Notes: generated from the letters alone by a model not told the origin. A stretch of DNA of 11,795 bases from DTQF01 sp038874185 (GCA_038874185.1 JAVZCX010000022.1:1-11795); one strand, 5' to 3'. Counted from the stretch's first letter, positions 1 to 6,456 are shown. Translations and numbers: made by a program.

Positions 1-84
1 GGGTATAACATTGAACAAGATGAATACTAAACCTAGCAGAACTAGGAAGAAAACAATTCGCAGAGATGCGTTTGTTAAGTTCAT
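1..84 (-). CDS. N-terminus of an unknown membrane-anchored protein, cut by the left edge
   Basis: Only the first 28 codons are in the window and the gene continues past position 1. The peptide starts MNLTNASLR and then has about 18 hydrophobic residues (IVFFLVLLGLVFILFNVI), so it is a signal anchor or first transmembrane helix with a short, weakly positive cytoplasmic end. The ATG at 84-82 follows a GAGTG element about five bases upstream, a weak Shine-Dalgarno match, and a TATA-like box lies about 50 bases upstream. No upstream in-frame start is possible because a stop codon intervenes. Function cannot be told. A 40-codon open frame on the opposite strand (20-142) competes with it; I prefer this reading because of the hydrophobic segment and the promoter, but both are short. 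Confidence 0.5.
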   Translation of the reverse strand, partial: MNLTNASLRIVFFLVLLGLVFILFNVIP

Positions 85-134
85 AAAAACACTCTCTTTA
101 GATTTCAAATATCATTATCTCTCCAGCACTCGTG

Positions 135-142
135 AAATATAG
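135..142 (-). promoter_or_regulatory. Possible TATA box for the left-edge gene
   Basis: On the minus strand this reads CTATATTT, preceded by AAA, which fits an archaeal TATA box. A start site about 25-27 bases downstream would fall near 112, giving a leader of roughly 28 bases before the ATG at 84. This is inferred from sequence alone. Confidence 0.35.
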
Positions 143-154
143 TTTGATCTTATT

Positions 155-266
155 TTATTTCTTTTTGTATACAAACTTCAGGCACTTTGCTTCAGCCTTG
201 CTCAACTATTTTCTTCCCGAATTCCTCGAAATACTCTCTCCTTCTGAATAGAGGAAGACCGATACT
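155..266 (-). pseudogene. Possible 3' remnant of a frameshifted gene
   Basis: Between mgtA and the left-edge gene the minus strand reads like coding sequence without a start. One frame, open from 266 to 195, gives 24 codons including LPLFRRREYFEEFGKKIVEQ before a TGA. An adjacent frame, open from 205 to 158, gives AEAKCLKFVYKKK and ends in TAA at 157-155. Joined by one frameshift, the two would make a plausible charged, helical C-terminus. No ATG or GTG starts it, and a TAG lies just upstream at 269-267. I do not recognise the family. It could be the decayed end of a gene that once sat downstream of mgtA, or chance open frames in a leader region. Confidence 0.3.
164..175. repeat. 12-base perfect palindrome TTTGTATACAAA
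   Basis: The twelve bases are their own reverse complement. The palindrome lies about 25 bases upstream of the possible TATA box of the left-edge gene, where a regulator could bind. It also overlaps the end of the possible gene remnant at 155-266, so it may be chance. Confidence 0.3.
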
Positions 267-274
267 CTACATTT

Positions 275-2851
275 TCAGAATTCTGGATGGTTTGCATAAA
301 ACCTAGCCTTAAAGAGCTCAACAAGGCCGAGATATACTAGCACAAAGCCTACTAGGAACAGTAGGAAGCTCATCGGTGGCGGTGTGAACTGGAAGTACGA
401 CCCGATGAACGTATAAGGCAGCATCACTGCAAGTGCGACCACTAGCAGGGAACTTAATGTGAGCAGTAGGGATGGTCTGCTCTTGTAGAAAGGCTTCTTT
501 GTTCTTATAATGAATATAATCAGGGTCTGGGTGCAAAGAGATTCCATAAACCATGCAGTTTGGAAAAGCGACTCAGATGCGTTGAATACGAATATCAAAA
601 CTCCAAATGTCAGAAAATCGAAAATAGAGCTAAAGGGTCCGAAGAAAATCATAAAGTCATTGATAAATTTAACGTCCATTCTCTTTGGTTTCTTTGTGTA
701 CTCCTCATCGACATTGTCAGTAGAAATAGTCATCTCTGAAAAATCATAGAGCAAGTTGTTCAGAAGTATCTGTATGGGGCGCATGGGAAGAAATGGTAGG
801 AAAATTGATGCCCCTGCCGCGCTGAACATGTTGCCAAAATTCGAACTTATTCCCATTTGTATATACTTCATGGTGTTTCCAAATGTTTTTCTTCCCTCCA
901 TTACTCCATCAAAAATTACGTGCAGAGACTTTCTTAGCAAAATTATATCTGCAGATTCCTTTGCAACGTCCACTGCGTTGTTGACTGAGATACTGACATC
1001 TGCCTTTCTCATCGAAGGCGCATCATTTATTCCATCACCAAGGAACCCTACTACGTGACCTCTCTTCTTGAGCGCCTCTATCACTCTGTCCTTCTGCACC
1101 GGTGTGATGCGGGTGAATAGATTGCATTTCTCAACCGCGACTGCGAGCGCATCGTCAGACATTGAAGCAATCTCTTCTCCTGTCAATATCCCCGTCACGT
1201 TAAAACCCAGCTGCTCGCATACACTTTTTGTAACAAGCTCGTTGTCTCCAGTTAGGATCTTGAGTGTTATTCCAGACTTTTCAAGAAGCTGGAGGGATTC
1301 TTTGGAAGTTTTTTTAGGCGGATCTATAAATGCTATAAACCCTAGAAAAACAAGCTCCCTTTCATCCTTGACTGAAAACGCTGTTCTTCCAGCCTGGACT
1401 TTCGAATATGCAACAGCAAGTACACGAAATCCTTTCTTGCTATAATTGTCATAAATTTTTTTCATTTTTCTTTGTATATCCTTGGTTATATACTGCGTCT
1501 TTCCATCTAATTCGTATCGTGAACATATCTTAAAAATATCCTCTGGAGCACCCTTTGATATGAGAATTTTTTCACTTCCTTTTTTAACTACGACGGAAGA
1601 GCGCCTTCTTGCGAAGTCGAATGGAATCTCATCCACCTTTCTATGTCCCTGTATGTCTGCCTTCTCATGCGAAAGTATAGCATTGTCCAATGGGCTGTGT
1701 ACTCCAGTCTGGTAGTAACTGTTAAGAAACGAGTACAAAAAGACCTTGTCGCTTTCCCTTCCATTCAAGTCTGCGTGAAGGAGAAGCGTGACCCTGTTTT
1801 CTGTTAGCGTACCTGTCTTATCTGTACAGAGCACATCCATACTTCCAAAGTTCTGTATAGATGAAAGGCGCTTGACTATTACTCCTTTGTCTGACATTGC
1901 CATCGCACCCTTCGAAAGGTTGACCGACAATATCATTGGAAGTAATTCCGGTGTCAACCCGACAGCGAGCGCGATTGCGAAAAGTACTGATTCAAGAAGA
2001 TTGTGCTTCAGGACTGCCTGAGTGAAGAACACGAAAACCACTAAGAAAAGTGTGACTGTTGTTATCATTATACCGAAATTCTTGAGACCCTTCTCGAATT
2101 CAGTTTCAGGTCTTTTTTCCAGCGTCTCCTTGACAACTTCCCCATACTGGGTGTTTTGTCCTGTCTTTACCACCATTGCTATCGCGGTTCCACTAACTAC
2201 GGAAGTTCCCATGAAAAGATAGTTGCTCCACTTGGTTATGTCTCTGATTTGGCTCTTGATCAGTTTATTGTGGGTTTTTTCAACTGGAAACGATTCTCCA
2301 GTTAAGGCTGACTGATCTACAAAAAGATCTTTTGCAGAAATCACTCTTGCATCCGCAGGAACGATATCTCCTGCAGATAGCATTATCACATCACCAGGAA
2401 CTACATCTGCAACATGTATCTCTTCCTTCCTGCCATCTCTTATAACATCCACCATGGTTGCGACACGTTTTTTTAGAGATTCGGCAGCCTTCTCAGCTCT
2501 GTATTTCTGCACAAAGTCCATAATCACACTCAAAAGCACCATCACGTAGATAATTATTGTATTGATCATTTCGCCAAGAATCCCTGTTACTGCTCCTGCT
2601 ATAAGCAGTATTATTGTCATTGGATTTGCAAAGCCAGAAAGAAATTCTATCAAAAGCGGATTTTTCTTCTTTTTAGTAAGTTCGTTCTTACCGTAAAAAG
2701 AAACCCTCTGCTTAACTTCCTTTGCGGTCAGCCCAGTTTCCAGCTTCAAATTCAGATTAGAAAGCATTTCTTCTGGAGAAGAGCAGAGGATGGTTTCGTC
2801 TTCTAGAAAAGAGACTGGTTTCTTATTAAATTTTTTGTTCAGTATGTTCAT
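275..2851 (-). CDS. mgtA: Magnesium-translocating P-type ATPase (P3B, MgtA family)
   Basis: This 858-residue membrane pump is expected to import Mg2+ (perhaps Ni2+) at the cost of ATP. All core motifs are present: TGES at 184-187 in the actuator domain, PEL at 301-303 in the fourth core helix, the phosphorylation motif DKTGT at 344-348 (Asp344), KGAP at 433-436 for nucleotide binding, TGDN at 534-537 and GDGINDAP at 605-612. NNLLYDFSE at 698-706 matches the sixth-helix motif typical of MgtA/MgtB rather than of Ca2+ or H+ pumps. Length is near the family norm of about 900 residues. The ATG at 2851 follows AAAGGTAAT and sits about 40 bases below a TATA box. I see no MgtL-like leader or Mg2+ riboswitch in the short leader. 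Several 60-base rows (for example 361-420 and 1081-1140) slightly exceed 50% G+C, well above the U32 gene, so acquisition by transfer is possible. The reading frame is intact. Confidence 0.95.
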   Translation of the reverse strand: MNILNKKFNKKPVSFLEDETILCSSPEEMLSNLNLKLETGLTAKEVKQRVSFYGKNELTKKKKNPLLIEFLSGFANPMTIILLIAGAVTGILGEMINTIIIYVMVLLSVIMDFVQKYRAEKAAESLKKRVATMVDVIRDGRKEEIHVADVVPGDVIMLSAGDIVPADARVISAKDLFVDQSALTGESFPVEKTHNKLIKSQIRDITKWSNYLFMGTSVVSGTAIAMVVKTGQNTQYGEVVKETLEKRPETEFEKGLKNFGIMITTVTLFLVVFVFFTQAVLKHNLLESVLFAIALAVGLTPELLPMILSVNLSKGAMAMSDKGVIVKRLSSIQNFGSMDVLCTDKTGTLTENRVTLLLHADLNGRESDKVFLYSFLNSYYQTGVHSPLDNAILSHEKADIQGHRKVDEIPFDFARRRSSVVVKKGSEKILISKGAPEDIFKICSRYELDGKTQYITKDIQRKMKKIYDNYSKKGFRVLAVAYSKVQAGRTAFSVKDERELVFLGFIAFIDPPKKTSKESLQLLEKSGITLKILTGDNELVTKSVCEQLGFNVTGILTGEEIASMSDDALAVAVEKCNLFTRITPVQKDRVIEALKKRGHVVGFLGDGINDAPSMRKADVSISVNNAVDVAKESADIILLRKSLHVIFDGVMEGRKTFGNTMKYIQMGISSNFGNMFSAAGASIFLPFLPMRPIQILLNNLLYDFSEMTISTDNVDEEYTKKPKRMDVKFINDFMIFFGPFSSIFDFLTFGVLIFVFNASESLFQTAWFMESLCTQTLIIFIIRTKKPFYKSRPSLLLTLSSLLVVALAVMLPYTFIGSYFQFTPPPMSFLLFLVGFVLVYLGLVELFKARFYANHPEF

Positions 2852-2855
2852 CGTA

Positions 2856-2864
2856 ATTACCTTT
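2856..2864 (-). promoter_or_regulatory. Ribosome binding site of mgtA
   Basis: The minus strand reads AAAGGTAAT, with GGT seven bases before the ATG at 2851. This supports the chosen start of the ATPase. Confidence 0.6.
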
Positions 2865-2890
2865 GCATGAATTAAAAAGGTGATTAATCA

Positions 2891-2900
2891 TTAATATAAA
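2891..2900 (-). promoter_or_regulatory. TATA box of mgtA
   Basis: The minus strand reads TTTATATTAA, close to the archaeal TATA consensus. Transcription would start near 2870, leaving a leader of about 18 bases that contains the AAAGGTAAT ribosome site. So short a leader leaves no room for a riboswitch. Confidence 0.55.
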
Positions 2901-3139
2901 TATTTTAATACCTTCCTTCATGTAGCCAATCCCTTAGACTTCAAATTTTATCATATTTGGATTGCTCCCTTTCATTAGATTAATATTTAAGCTAGCTTTT
3001 GATTTAAAGAAAATATCGTTGAAAGGAAGATTAAATCAAATAAAGAACAGTAACAACAAACAAGAGAGAACAAATGTGCAATGCCAATTGAATGCACTCC
3101 TATGTATGATCTTATTGTAATTGAACTAAATGAAAACAT

Positions 3140-3157
3140 CTGTCAGAACTGTCAGAA
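3140..3157. repeat. Tandem nine-base repeat, two perfect copies of CTGTCAGAA
   Basis: CTGTCAGAA occurs at 3140-3148 and again at 3149-3157 without a gap. It lies about 45 bases downstream of the M23 gene. It may be a replication-slippage duplication or a paired binding site. Confidence 0.6.
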
Positions 3158-3174
3158 AGATTGACTTAATGTAA

Positions 3175-3191
3175 CAATTGCCGACCAATTG
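3175..3191. repeat. Small hairpin or paired CAATTG sites after the M23 gene
   Basis: CAATTG (3175-3180) is repeated at 3186-3191 around a CCGAC loop. Because CAATTG is self-complementary, the pair can form a six-base stem. It begins nine bases after the stop of the M23 gene and has no U-run behind it, so a terminator role is weak. Confidence 0.35.
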
Positions 3192-3199
3192 CTAATGCA

Positions 3200-3979
3200 T
3201 TATTCATATTGCCATAATCCTCCGGAATTGCAGTCGGCTGGCCATGGATCGATCGGCTCGTTAAAGTCGCGCCATACTTCGAAATGCAGATGCGGTCCTC
3301 CTGTTCTTCCAGAGCTTCCAACCTCGGCGATCTTTTGCCCTGCAGACACCCGCTCGCCAGGCTTAACAACGATTGAGCCGTTCTTAAGATGCATGTATAA
3401 TGTTATAAATATCTCACCCATATCTTCATGCCTTATAGCAACCACATTGCCCCCATTGCAGCAGTAAACGCATGTCCCATTGGGATTGTCTCTCCTGCAA
3501 TAATGGCCTGCATCTGTACAGACAAGATATCCTGAAGAAACATTCGGGCCAGGCTTTTCACTTGGTGGCTTGCAATCTGGATTTGAATCATCTATAAAAA
3601 TGGAATCAAAATTGACGCATCTGTCATATTTTCCATCAAAAACCCAAAGAACTGTTCCTTCCGCAGCAGCTCTGACTTCCACTCCCCTGTCCATTGCCTG
3701 CCACCCAGCAGTTACTTCATTTCCAATTGCAATATCTGTTCCCTTATGGCCGGCGTATCCAACGCCACCGCAAGGATGGGACCCGTCGTTGTCAATGTCT
3801 GGAAACAATACGCTGCAGTCTATTCCTGGTTTGCAATTAACTGGCCATAGCAGCTTCCCATGTTCGGGGATTGCGTTTTTAGATGGAAATCGTACATTTT
3901 TCTGAAGGCAGCCCATAAATATAAGGCTGAAAATCATAATAGCAAACATGAGCTTTCTGCAATTTGTGCAATTGAGCAT
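3200..3979 (-). CDS. M23-family (LytM-like) metallopeptidase, predicted lipoprotein with Cys-rich insert
   Basis: This 259-residue protein has an N-terminal export signal: CRKL, then the hydrophobic run MFAIMIFSLIFMG, then Cys24, which fits a lipoprotein signal although Phe at -3 is not ideal. The C-terminal half carries the M23 zinc site: HKGTD (His78 and Asp82), the catalytic His197 in YMHL and HLH at 230-232 in GGPHLHFEV. M23 enzymes cut glycyl peptide bonds, usually in bacterial cell walls. Between Asp82 and His197 there is an extra, Cys-rich segment (Cys121, 136, 154, 161, 170, 173, 174), so the spacing is about 50 residues longer than in compact M23 domains. In all, 11 Cys lie outside Cys24, which suggests disulfides outside the membrane. 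The ATG at 3979 is preferred because it includes the Arg-Lys before the hydrophobic run; there is no clear ribosome site, and the TATA position suggests a leaderless message. Substrate unknown. Confidence 0.88.
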   Translation of the reverse strand: MLNCTNCRKLMFAIMIFSLIFMGCLQKNVRFPSKNAIPEHGKLLWPVNCKPGIDCSVLFPDIDNDGSHPCGGVGYAGHKGTDIAIGNEVTAGWQAMDRGVEVRAAAEGTVLWVFDGKYDRCVNFDSIFIDDSNPDCKPPSEKPGPNVSSGYLVCTDAGHYCRRDNPNGTCVYCCNGGNVVAIRHEDMGEIFITLYMHLKNGSIVVKPGERVSAGQKIAEVGSSGRTGGPHLHFEVWRDFNEPIDPWPADCNSGGLWQYE

Positions 3980-3994
3980 GCTTCTAATGAGTTG

Positions 3995-4008
3995 AATATA
4001 TTTTTAAT
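3995..4008. promoter_or_regulatory. Shared AT-rich element of two divergent, probably leaderless promoters
   Basis: The 50 bases between the divergent starts at 3979 and 4030 contain AATATATTTTTAAT. Read rightward, AATATATT lies about 30 bases before the plus-strand ATG at 4030. Read leftward, TTAAAAATATATT lies about 25 bases before the minus-strand ATG at 3979. Both distances place transcription starts at or next to the start codons, and neither start has a Shine-Dalgarno site. Confidence 0.45.
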
Positions 4009-4029
4009 CTTTATTGTAGATATCAATAC

Positions 4030-4479
4030 ATGTGTTTGGAATCTTTTAAACTCTGGAATGAGAAACAATACATATATCTGATTGTAGCTATCACAGCATT
4101 TCAGATGTTTCTCATACTTCTTGGTTTCTTGCCTCCTTTGAGCACAGGGGGCTTGTTAAATGCATTATTTAATCTCATAATATTTGCTCTGCTATTCCTA
4201 TTAGGATATTTGTTTTCTCAAAAGGGATTAAAGCATGCTGCAAAAATGGGAGGACTTGCCATGGTCTTGAGTGTGATCATAGCCTATATTGCACTCTTTA
4301 TCGGCAGGTTGTTTGGAAAAAGCGTGCTTGGACTGCCAACACCAAGCGATGCAATGCTTCTAATTCAGTTATTTATTCTGCTTGTCGTAAATGTGATAAT
4401 AGGTGCGGTTGTTGCAGTTGCAGGATCATTAGTTGGAAACATTTTCAAGCCAAAACAAGGAAAGCGAAAATCGAAATAA
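4030..4479 (+). CDS. Unknown four-helix membrane protein
   Basis: This 149-residue protein has four hydrophobic segments at about residues 14-35, 44-63, 73-93 and 109-135, joined by short loops, and ends in the basic tail KPKQGKRKSK. By the positive-inside rule both ends lie in the cytoplasm. Gly and small residues are frequent in helices three and four. I do not recognise a family; small four-helix proteins of this kind are common in archaea. The ATG at 4030 lacks a ribosome site but lies at the right distance from a TATA box for a leaderless message. The gene is divergent from the M23 lipoprotein, so the two may be co-regulated surface proteins, and its end faces the end of the GNAT gene 32 bases away. 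Confidence 0.8.
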   Translation: MCLESFKLWNEKQYIYLIVAITAFQMFLILLGFLPPLSTGGLLNALFNLIIFALLFLLGYLFSQKGLKHAAKMGGLAMVLSVIIAYIALFIGRLFGKSVLGLPTPSDAMLLIQLFILLVVNVIIGAVVAVAGSLVGNIFKPKQGKRKSK

Positions 4480-4511
4480 GTACAAAATATTAAAGAAATA
4501 ATTATAATTAA

Positions 4512-5192
4512 TCATGGCTTTATATATTCCCAGATTATGCTTTTCTCTCCGGGATATGTGACAAGCATCTTGCATCTTGTTATATAGCTGTATCCGTCTT
4601 TTATTTTAGGTTCTATTATCTGTTTCAAATGCATCTGATCTGCCTTTACGACATATTTCTTTCCTTCTTTCTTTAATACATGCTCGTCGCAAATGTATGA
4701 TCTTTCCTTGCAGCCTAGCTTATCTTCGCATAGAATTATTCCCTCTTTTGTAACTGCAAGACCTGCAAATCCGAGTATCTTAAGCTTCTTGTGCTTGCTT
4801 CTTAACTTATTCACTATTACTGCAAGATCACGTATCACTGTCTTGTAAAACTCTCTTATTGGCGCTAATGCATTATGCTCAAATTTTTCTATATGGTACA
4901 TGTATATTCCAAGTTCCTTATCTTTGAGAGGATTGAAAATCATTTCATCAGTAATACCGGATTCGGAAATCTTTCCTTCAGTTATCTGCTTCCATCCTTC
5001 TGAATTAAGTGGGATTACAACTGAAATCCCAACTATGCTTCCATTCTCTTCGTAAACCATTCCAAACTCTGGATTGTACTTATACCATCTTCCAACATCT
5101 TCTAGAGTGACTAGGGAATCTGTTGGATATATAAGCTTGTCTAGTTCTAGAACGAATTGATAGTCTTCTTTTCTTATCGGCCTAAGTTCCAT
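4512..5192 (-). CDS. GNAT-fold protein, possible N-acyltransferase
   Basis: The protein is 226 residues long. The start MELRPIRKEDYQFVLELDKL is the classic first strand and helix of GNAT acetyltransferases, followed by a strand pair at FGMVYEENGSIVGISVVIPL. IYMYHIEKF could be strand four, and KILGFAGLAV strand five after a long helix. The pyrophosphate loop expected for acetyl-CoA (R/Q-x-x-G-x-G/A) is not evident, so activity and substrate are uncertain. The C-terminal part from about residue 150, with three Cys (ILCEDKLGCKERSYIC), is unfamiliar. I chose the ATG at 5192, preceded by GGTGTT, over the ATG at 5216, which would add eight residues without a ribosome site. The small helical protein gene ends 47 bases upstream, so the two may be co-transcribed. 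Confidence 0.7.
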   Translation of the reverse strand: MELRPIRKEDYQFVLELDKLIYPTDSLVTLEDVGRWYKYNPEFGMVYEENGSIVGISVVIPLNSEGWKQITEGKISESGITDEMIFNPLKDKELGIYMYHIEKFEHNALAPIREFYKTVIRDLAVIVNKLRSKHKKLKILGFAGLAVTKEGIILCEDKLGCKERSYICDEHVLKKEGKKYVVKADQMHLKQIIEPKIKDGYSYITRCKMLVTYPGEKSIIWEYIKP

Positions 5193-5195
5193 AAT

Positions 5196-5201
5196 AACAC
5201 C
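5196..5201 (-). promoter_or_regulatory. Ribosome binding site deciding the GNAT start
   Basis: GGTGTT on the minus strand lies three bases before the ATG at 5192. The GGTG core is five bases from it, the same arrangement as at the starts at 5398 and 11651. The in-frame ATG at 5216 has nothing comparable. Confidence 0.6.
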
Positions 5202-5239
5202 GCTTATCTTATTCATTATTGATTTAGTATTATCTATAC

Positions 5240-5398
5240 TTATTGCCCTTCTTCAAGCTTCTTCTTGAGCTTTGCAAGTTCGTCATGTATCTCTGGATGC
5301 TTCTTTGCTGGATCCAGTCTCGCCTGCTGCTCCAGTTCTGCAATTCTTCTCTTAAGGCTTTGGTGCTTTCTTTCTATATCTTTCTTGCTTAGTCCCAT
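5240..5398 (-). CDS. 52-residue helical (coiled-coil) protein, possibly DUF465/YdcH-like
   Basis: A complete small frame runs from ATG at 5398 to TAA at 5242-5240. The product begins MGLSKKDIERKHQSLKRRI and ends HDELAKLKKKLEEGQ. It is highly charged and rich in Lys, Glu and Leu, with a heptad-like pattern in two helices broken around LDPAKKHPE. This recalls the antiparallel helical hairpin of small DUF465/YdcH proteins (charged first helix, then a Leu-Lys-rich second helix), but the match is a guess from pattern. A strong ribosome site (GGGGTG, its GGTG core five bases before the ATG) supports translation. It lies directly upstream of the GNAT gene on the same strand. It is short enough to be missed by ordinary gene calling. 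Confidence 0.72.
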   Translation of the reverse strand: MGLSKKDIERKHQSLKRRIAELEQQARLDPAKKHPEIHDELAKLKKKLEEGQ

Positions 5399-5421
5399 TG
5401 CCACACCCCATATTCAACTGA

Positions 5422-5432
5422 TATCTATACTT
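5422..5432 (-). repeat. 11-base direct repeat upstream of two neighbouring genes
   Basis: AAGTATAGATA on the minus strand occurs here and again at 5231-5241, upstream of the small helical gene and of the GNAT gene respectively. TATAGATA is a possible TATA element. From the 5231-5241 copy, transcription would start near 5207, between the two candidate GNAT starts, which would favour the start at 5192. From this copy the start would fall almost on the ATG at 5398, which fits less well with its ribosome site. Confidence 0.4.
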
Positions 5433-5576
5433 GTGCCTTTTCATAGAGATAAGTTTTTATTCCAATTTATTAAATTAATGTCTCTGTTTAATGACTAACC
5501 CTATAAATCTAATCCTATATAATGTAACTTTTTCCAAATTAGACACAGAATAACAACTTAATTATCTTTACTAGAA

Positions 5577-5593
5577 TTTATAAATGTTATAAA
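5577..5593. repeat. Perfect inverted repeat TTTATAA-ATG-TTATAAA
   Basis: Two seven-base arms flank a three-base spacer. On the plus strand the left arm with the next base is TTTATAAA, a near-ideal TATA box. On the minus strand the right arm extends into a run of seven T (5591-5597), about 70 bases after the stop of the Lys-rich gene, so it could serve as that gene's terminator. It lies in the 266-base gap 5399-5664, where I see no gene. Confidence 0.45.
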
Positions 5594-5664
5594 AAAAGCA
5601 AAACTCCTAAATATTCTAATTGCTGGGGTTTGATCAATGGAATCTAAAAATAGTAGTGATGTGT

Positions 5665-6282
5665 TTAGAAACTTTCATTATCTAATTTTTTCAATAGTTC
5701 TTCTTTTTTATTACTAATTATCTTTTCCTTCTCTTCCTTTGTAAGATTTTCAAAACTATCTACTTTTGTTTTTGTTTTATTAAAAGCATATTCAAGAGAA
5801 TTGTCCTTGAATGAGAATAATAGTATTCTACCATTCCTTATCTCAAGACAATAATCTATAACTATATTCTTTTCATAAAATACGGAAAAGTTATCTGTCT
5901 TTCGAAACCTATCTTTATCTTTAACAACACGTTTTTCAAGTATTATTTTGAAATCATCCATTGATGCAGAAAAACCTTCTATGTGAACTCTAGAAGTTTC
6001 TTTTGTATATCTGACCCATTTATCTGCAGATAAATTTTCCAATTTATTAACGACTTTTATAAAAACCTCTTTGTTTAAACTAGTTTGCATTCTTCTTTCA
6101 GGCAACTTCTTTTCTTCTTCCTTAACAGGGTATCCTGACATTGCTTCAACAGCTATGTCAAAACATCTATCCATCTTTTTTTTAGTAGATGTTATAATTC
6201 GTTCTGTTAAAATTCTTAATTTTTTGAATGCTGGCTTTTTATTGTTGATTTCTTTTTGACTTTTAGCAAATGCCTTGTCCAT
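5665..6282 (-). CDS. Unknown Lys-rich soluble protein
   Basis: I do not recognise this 205-residue protein. It has no signal peptide or membrane segment. The first 60 residues are basic and helical (KSQKEINNKKPAFKKLR). The middle, from about KWVRYTKETSRVHIEGF to CLEIRNGRILLFSF, alternates polar and hydrophobic residues as in a beta sheet, and the last 35 residues (KEEKEKIISNKKEELLKKL) form a charged helix. The start is ATG at 6282: the GTG that opens the longer frame at 6291 is itself part of the ribosome site AGGTGAT. The gene is very AT-rich, stands alone on its strand, and is divergent from the U32 gene across about 200 bases, so it may be a lineage-specific or acquired gene. Confidence 0.72.
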   Translation of the reverse strand: MDKAFAKSQKEINNKKPAFKKLRILTERIITSTKKKMDRCFDIAVEAMSGYPVKEEEKKLPERRMQTSLNKEVFIKVVNKLENLSADKWVRYTKETSRVHIEGFSASMDDFKIILEKRVVKDKDRFRKTDNFSVFYEKNIVIDYCLEIRNGRILLFSFKDNSLEYAFNKTKTKVDSFENLTKEEKEKIISNKKEELLKKLDNESF

Positions 6283-6286
6283 AGCA

Positions 6287-6293
6287 ATCACCT
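6287..6293 (-). promoter_or_regulatory. Ribosome binding site AGGTGAT deciding the start at 6282
   Basis: AGGTGAT matches the complement of the usual archaeal 16S rRNA 3' end and lies four bases before the ATG. It overlaps the in-frame GTG at 6291-6289, so translation from that GTG is unlikely. Confidence 0.7.
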
Positions 6294-6456
6294 AAACGAC
6301 AATTACATATGGAATTTAATTGGTCTGAATAATTTTAGTACAGAAAATTAATAAATCATTATGCAAATCGTCTTTTGATTGATTTTAATAATAAAAAATT
6401 CAAATCGATAAAGAAAACCCCCATAATACCAACTTTTTAATTATGTTAGCATATTA

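Larger units (their letters stand above)
2901..3199. other. Gene-free stretch between the M23 gene and mgtA
   Basis: No convincing gene, tRNA or terminator is visible here. The stretch holds the region upstream of the mgtA TATA box, a purine-rich run around 3001-3075, a tandem nine-base repeat (3140-3157) and a small hairpin (3175-3191). One plus-strand open frame of 27 codons from the ATG at 3081 encodes a peptide ending in ICQNCQKD, but it has no ribosome site. Confidence 0.5.

Noticed and set aside
20..142. Plus-strand 40-codon frame encoding a basic peptide (MNTKPSRTRKKTIRRDAF...)
   Set aside because: No ribosome site, and it overlaps the minus-strand membrane-anchor frame, which has a TATA box and a weak ribosome site. 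Sequence left of the window would settle it.
510..2222. Several plus-strand open frames of 60-125 codons opposite mgtA
   Set aside because: They lie inside an intact ATPase gene with all family motifs and show no protein family features; they are shadows of the real frame.
2852..2890. Mg2+ riboswitch or leader peptide before mgtA
   Set aside because: The predicted leader is only about 18 bases, too short for either.
3081..3164. Plus-strand 27-codon frame starting MPIECTPMYDL and ending with a CxxC (ICQNCQKD)
   Set aside because: No ribosome site, very short, and it spans the tandem nine-base repeat, which creates the two Cys-Gln pairs. Probably chance.
4512..5398. Toxin-antitoxin pair made of the GNAT protein and the small upstream protein
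   Set aside because: GNAT toxins of the TacT type are shorter, keep a clear acetyl-CoA loop and pair with a DNA-binding ribbon-helix-helix antitoxin; neither feature is visible.
5637..5717. Plus-strand 26-codon frame with a hydrophobic end (LIFSIVLLFYY)
   Set aside because: The hydrophobic part is the reverse of Lys/Glu codons at the end of the Lys-rich gene, and the ribosome site is poor.
6283..6456. Imperfect inverted repeat around GATTTTAAT and ATTCAAATC (about 6390-6415) as an operator or small RNA
   Set aside because: The stem has a mismatch and long AT stretches make such pairs common here.
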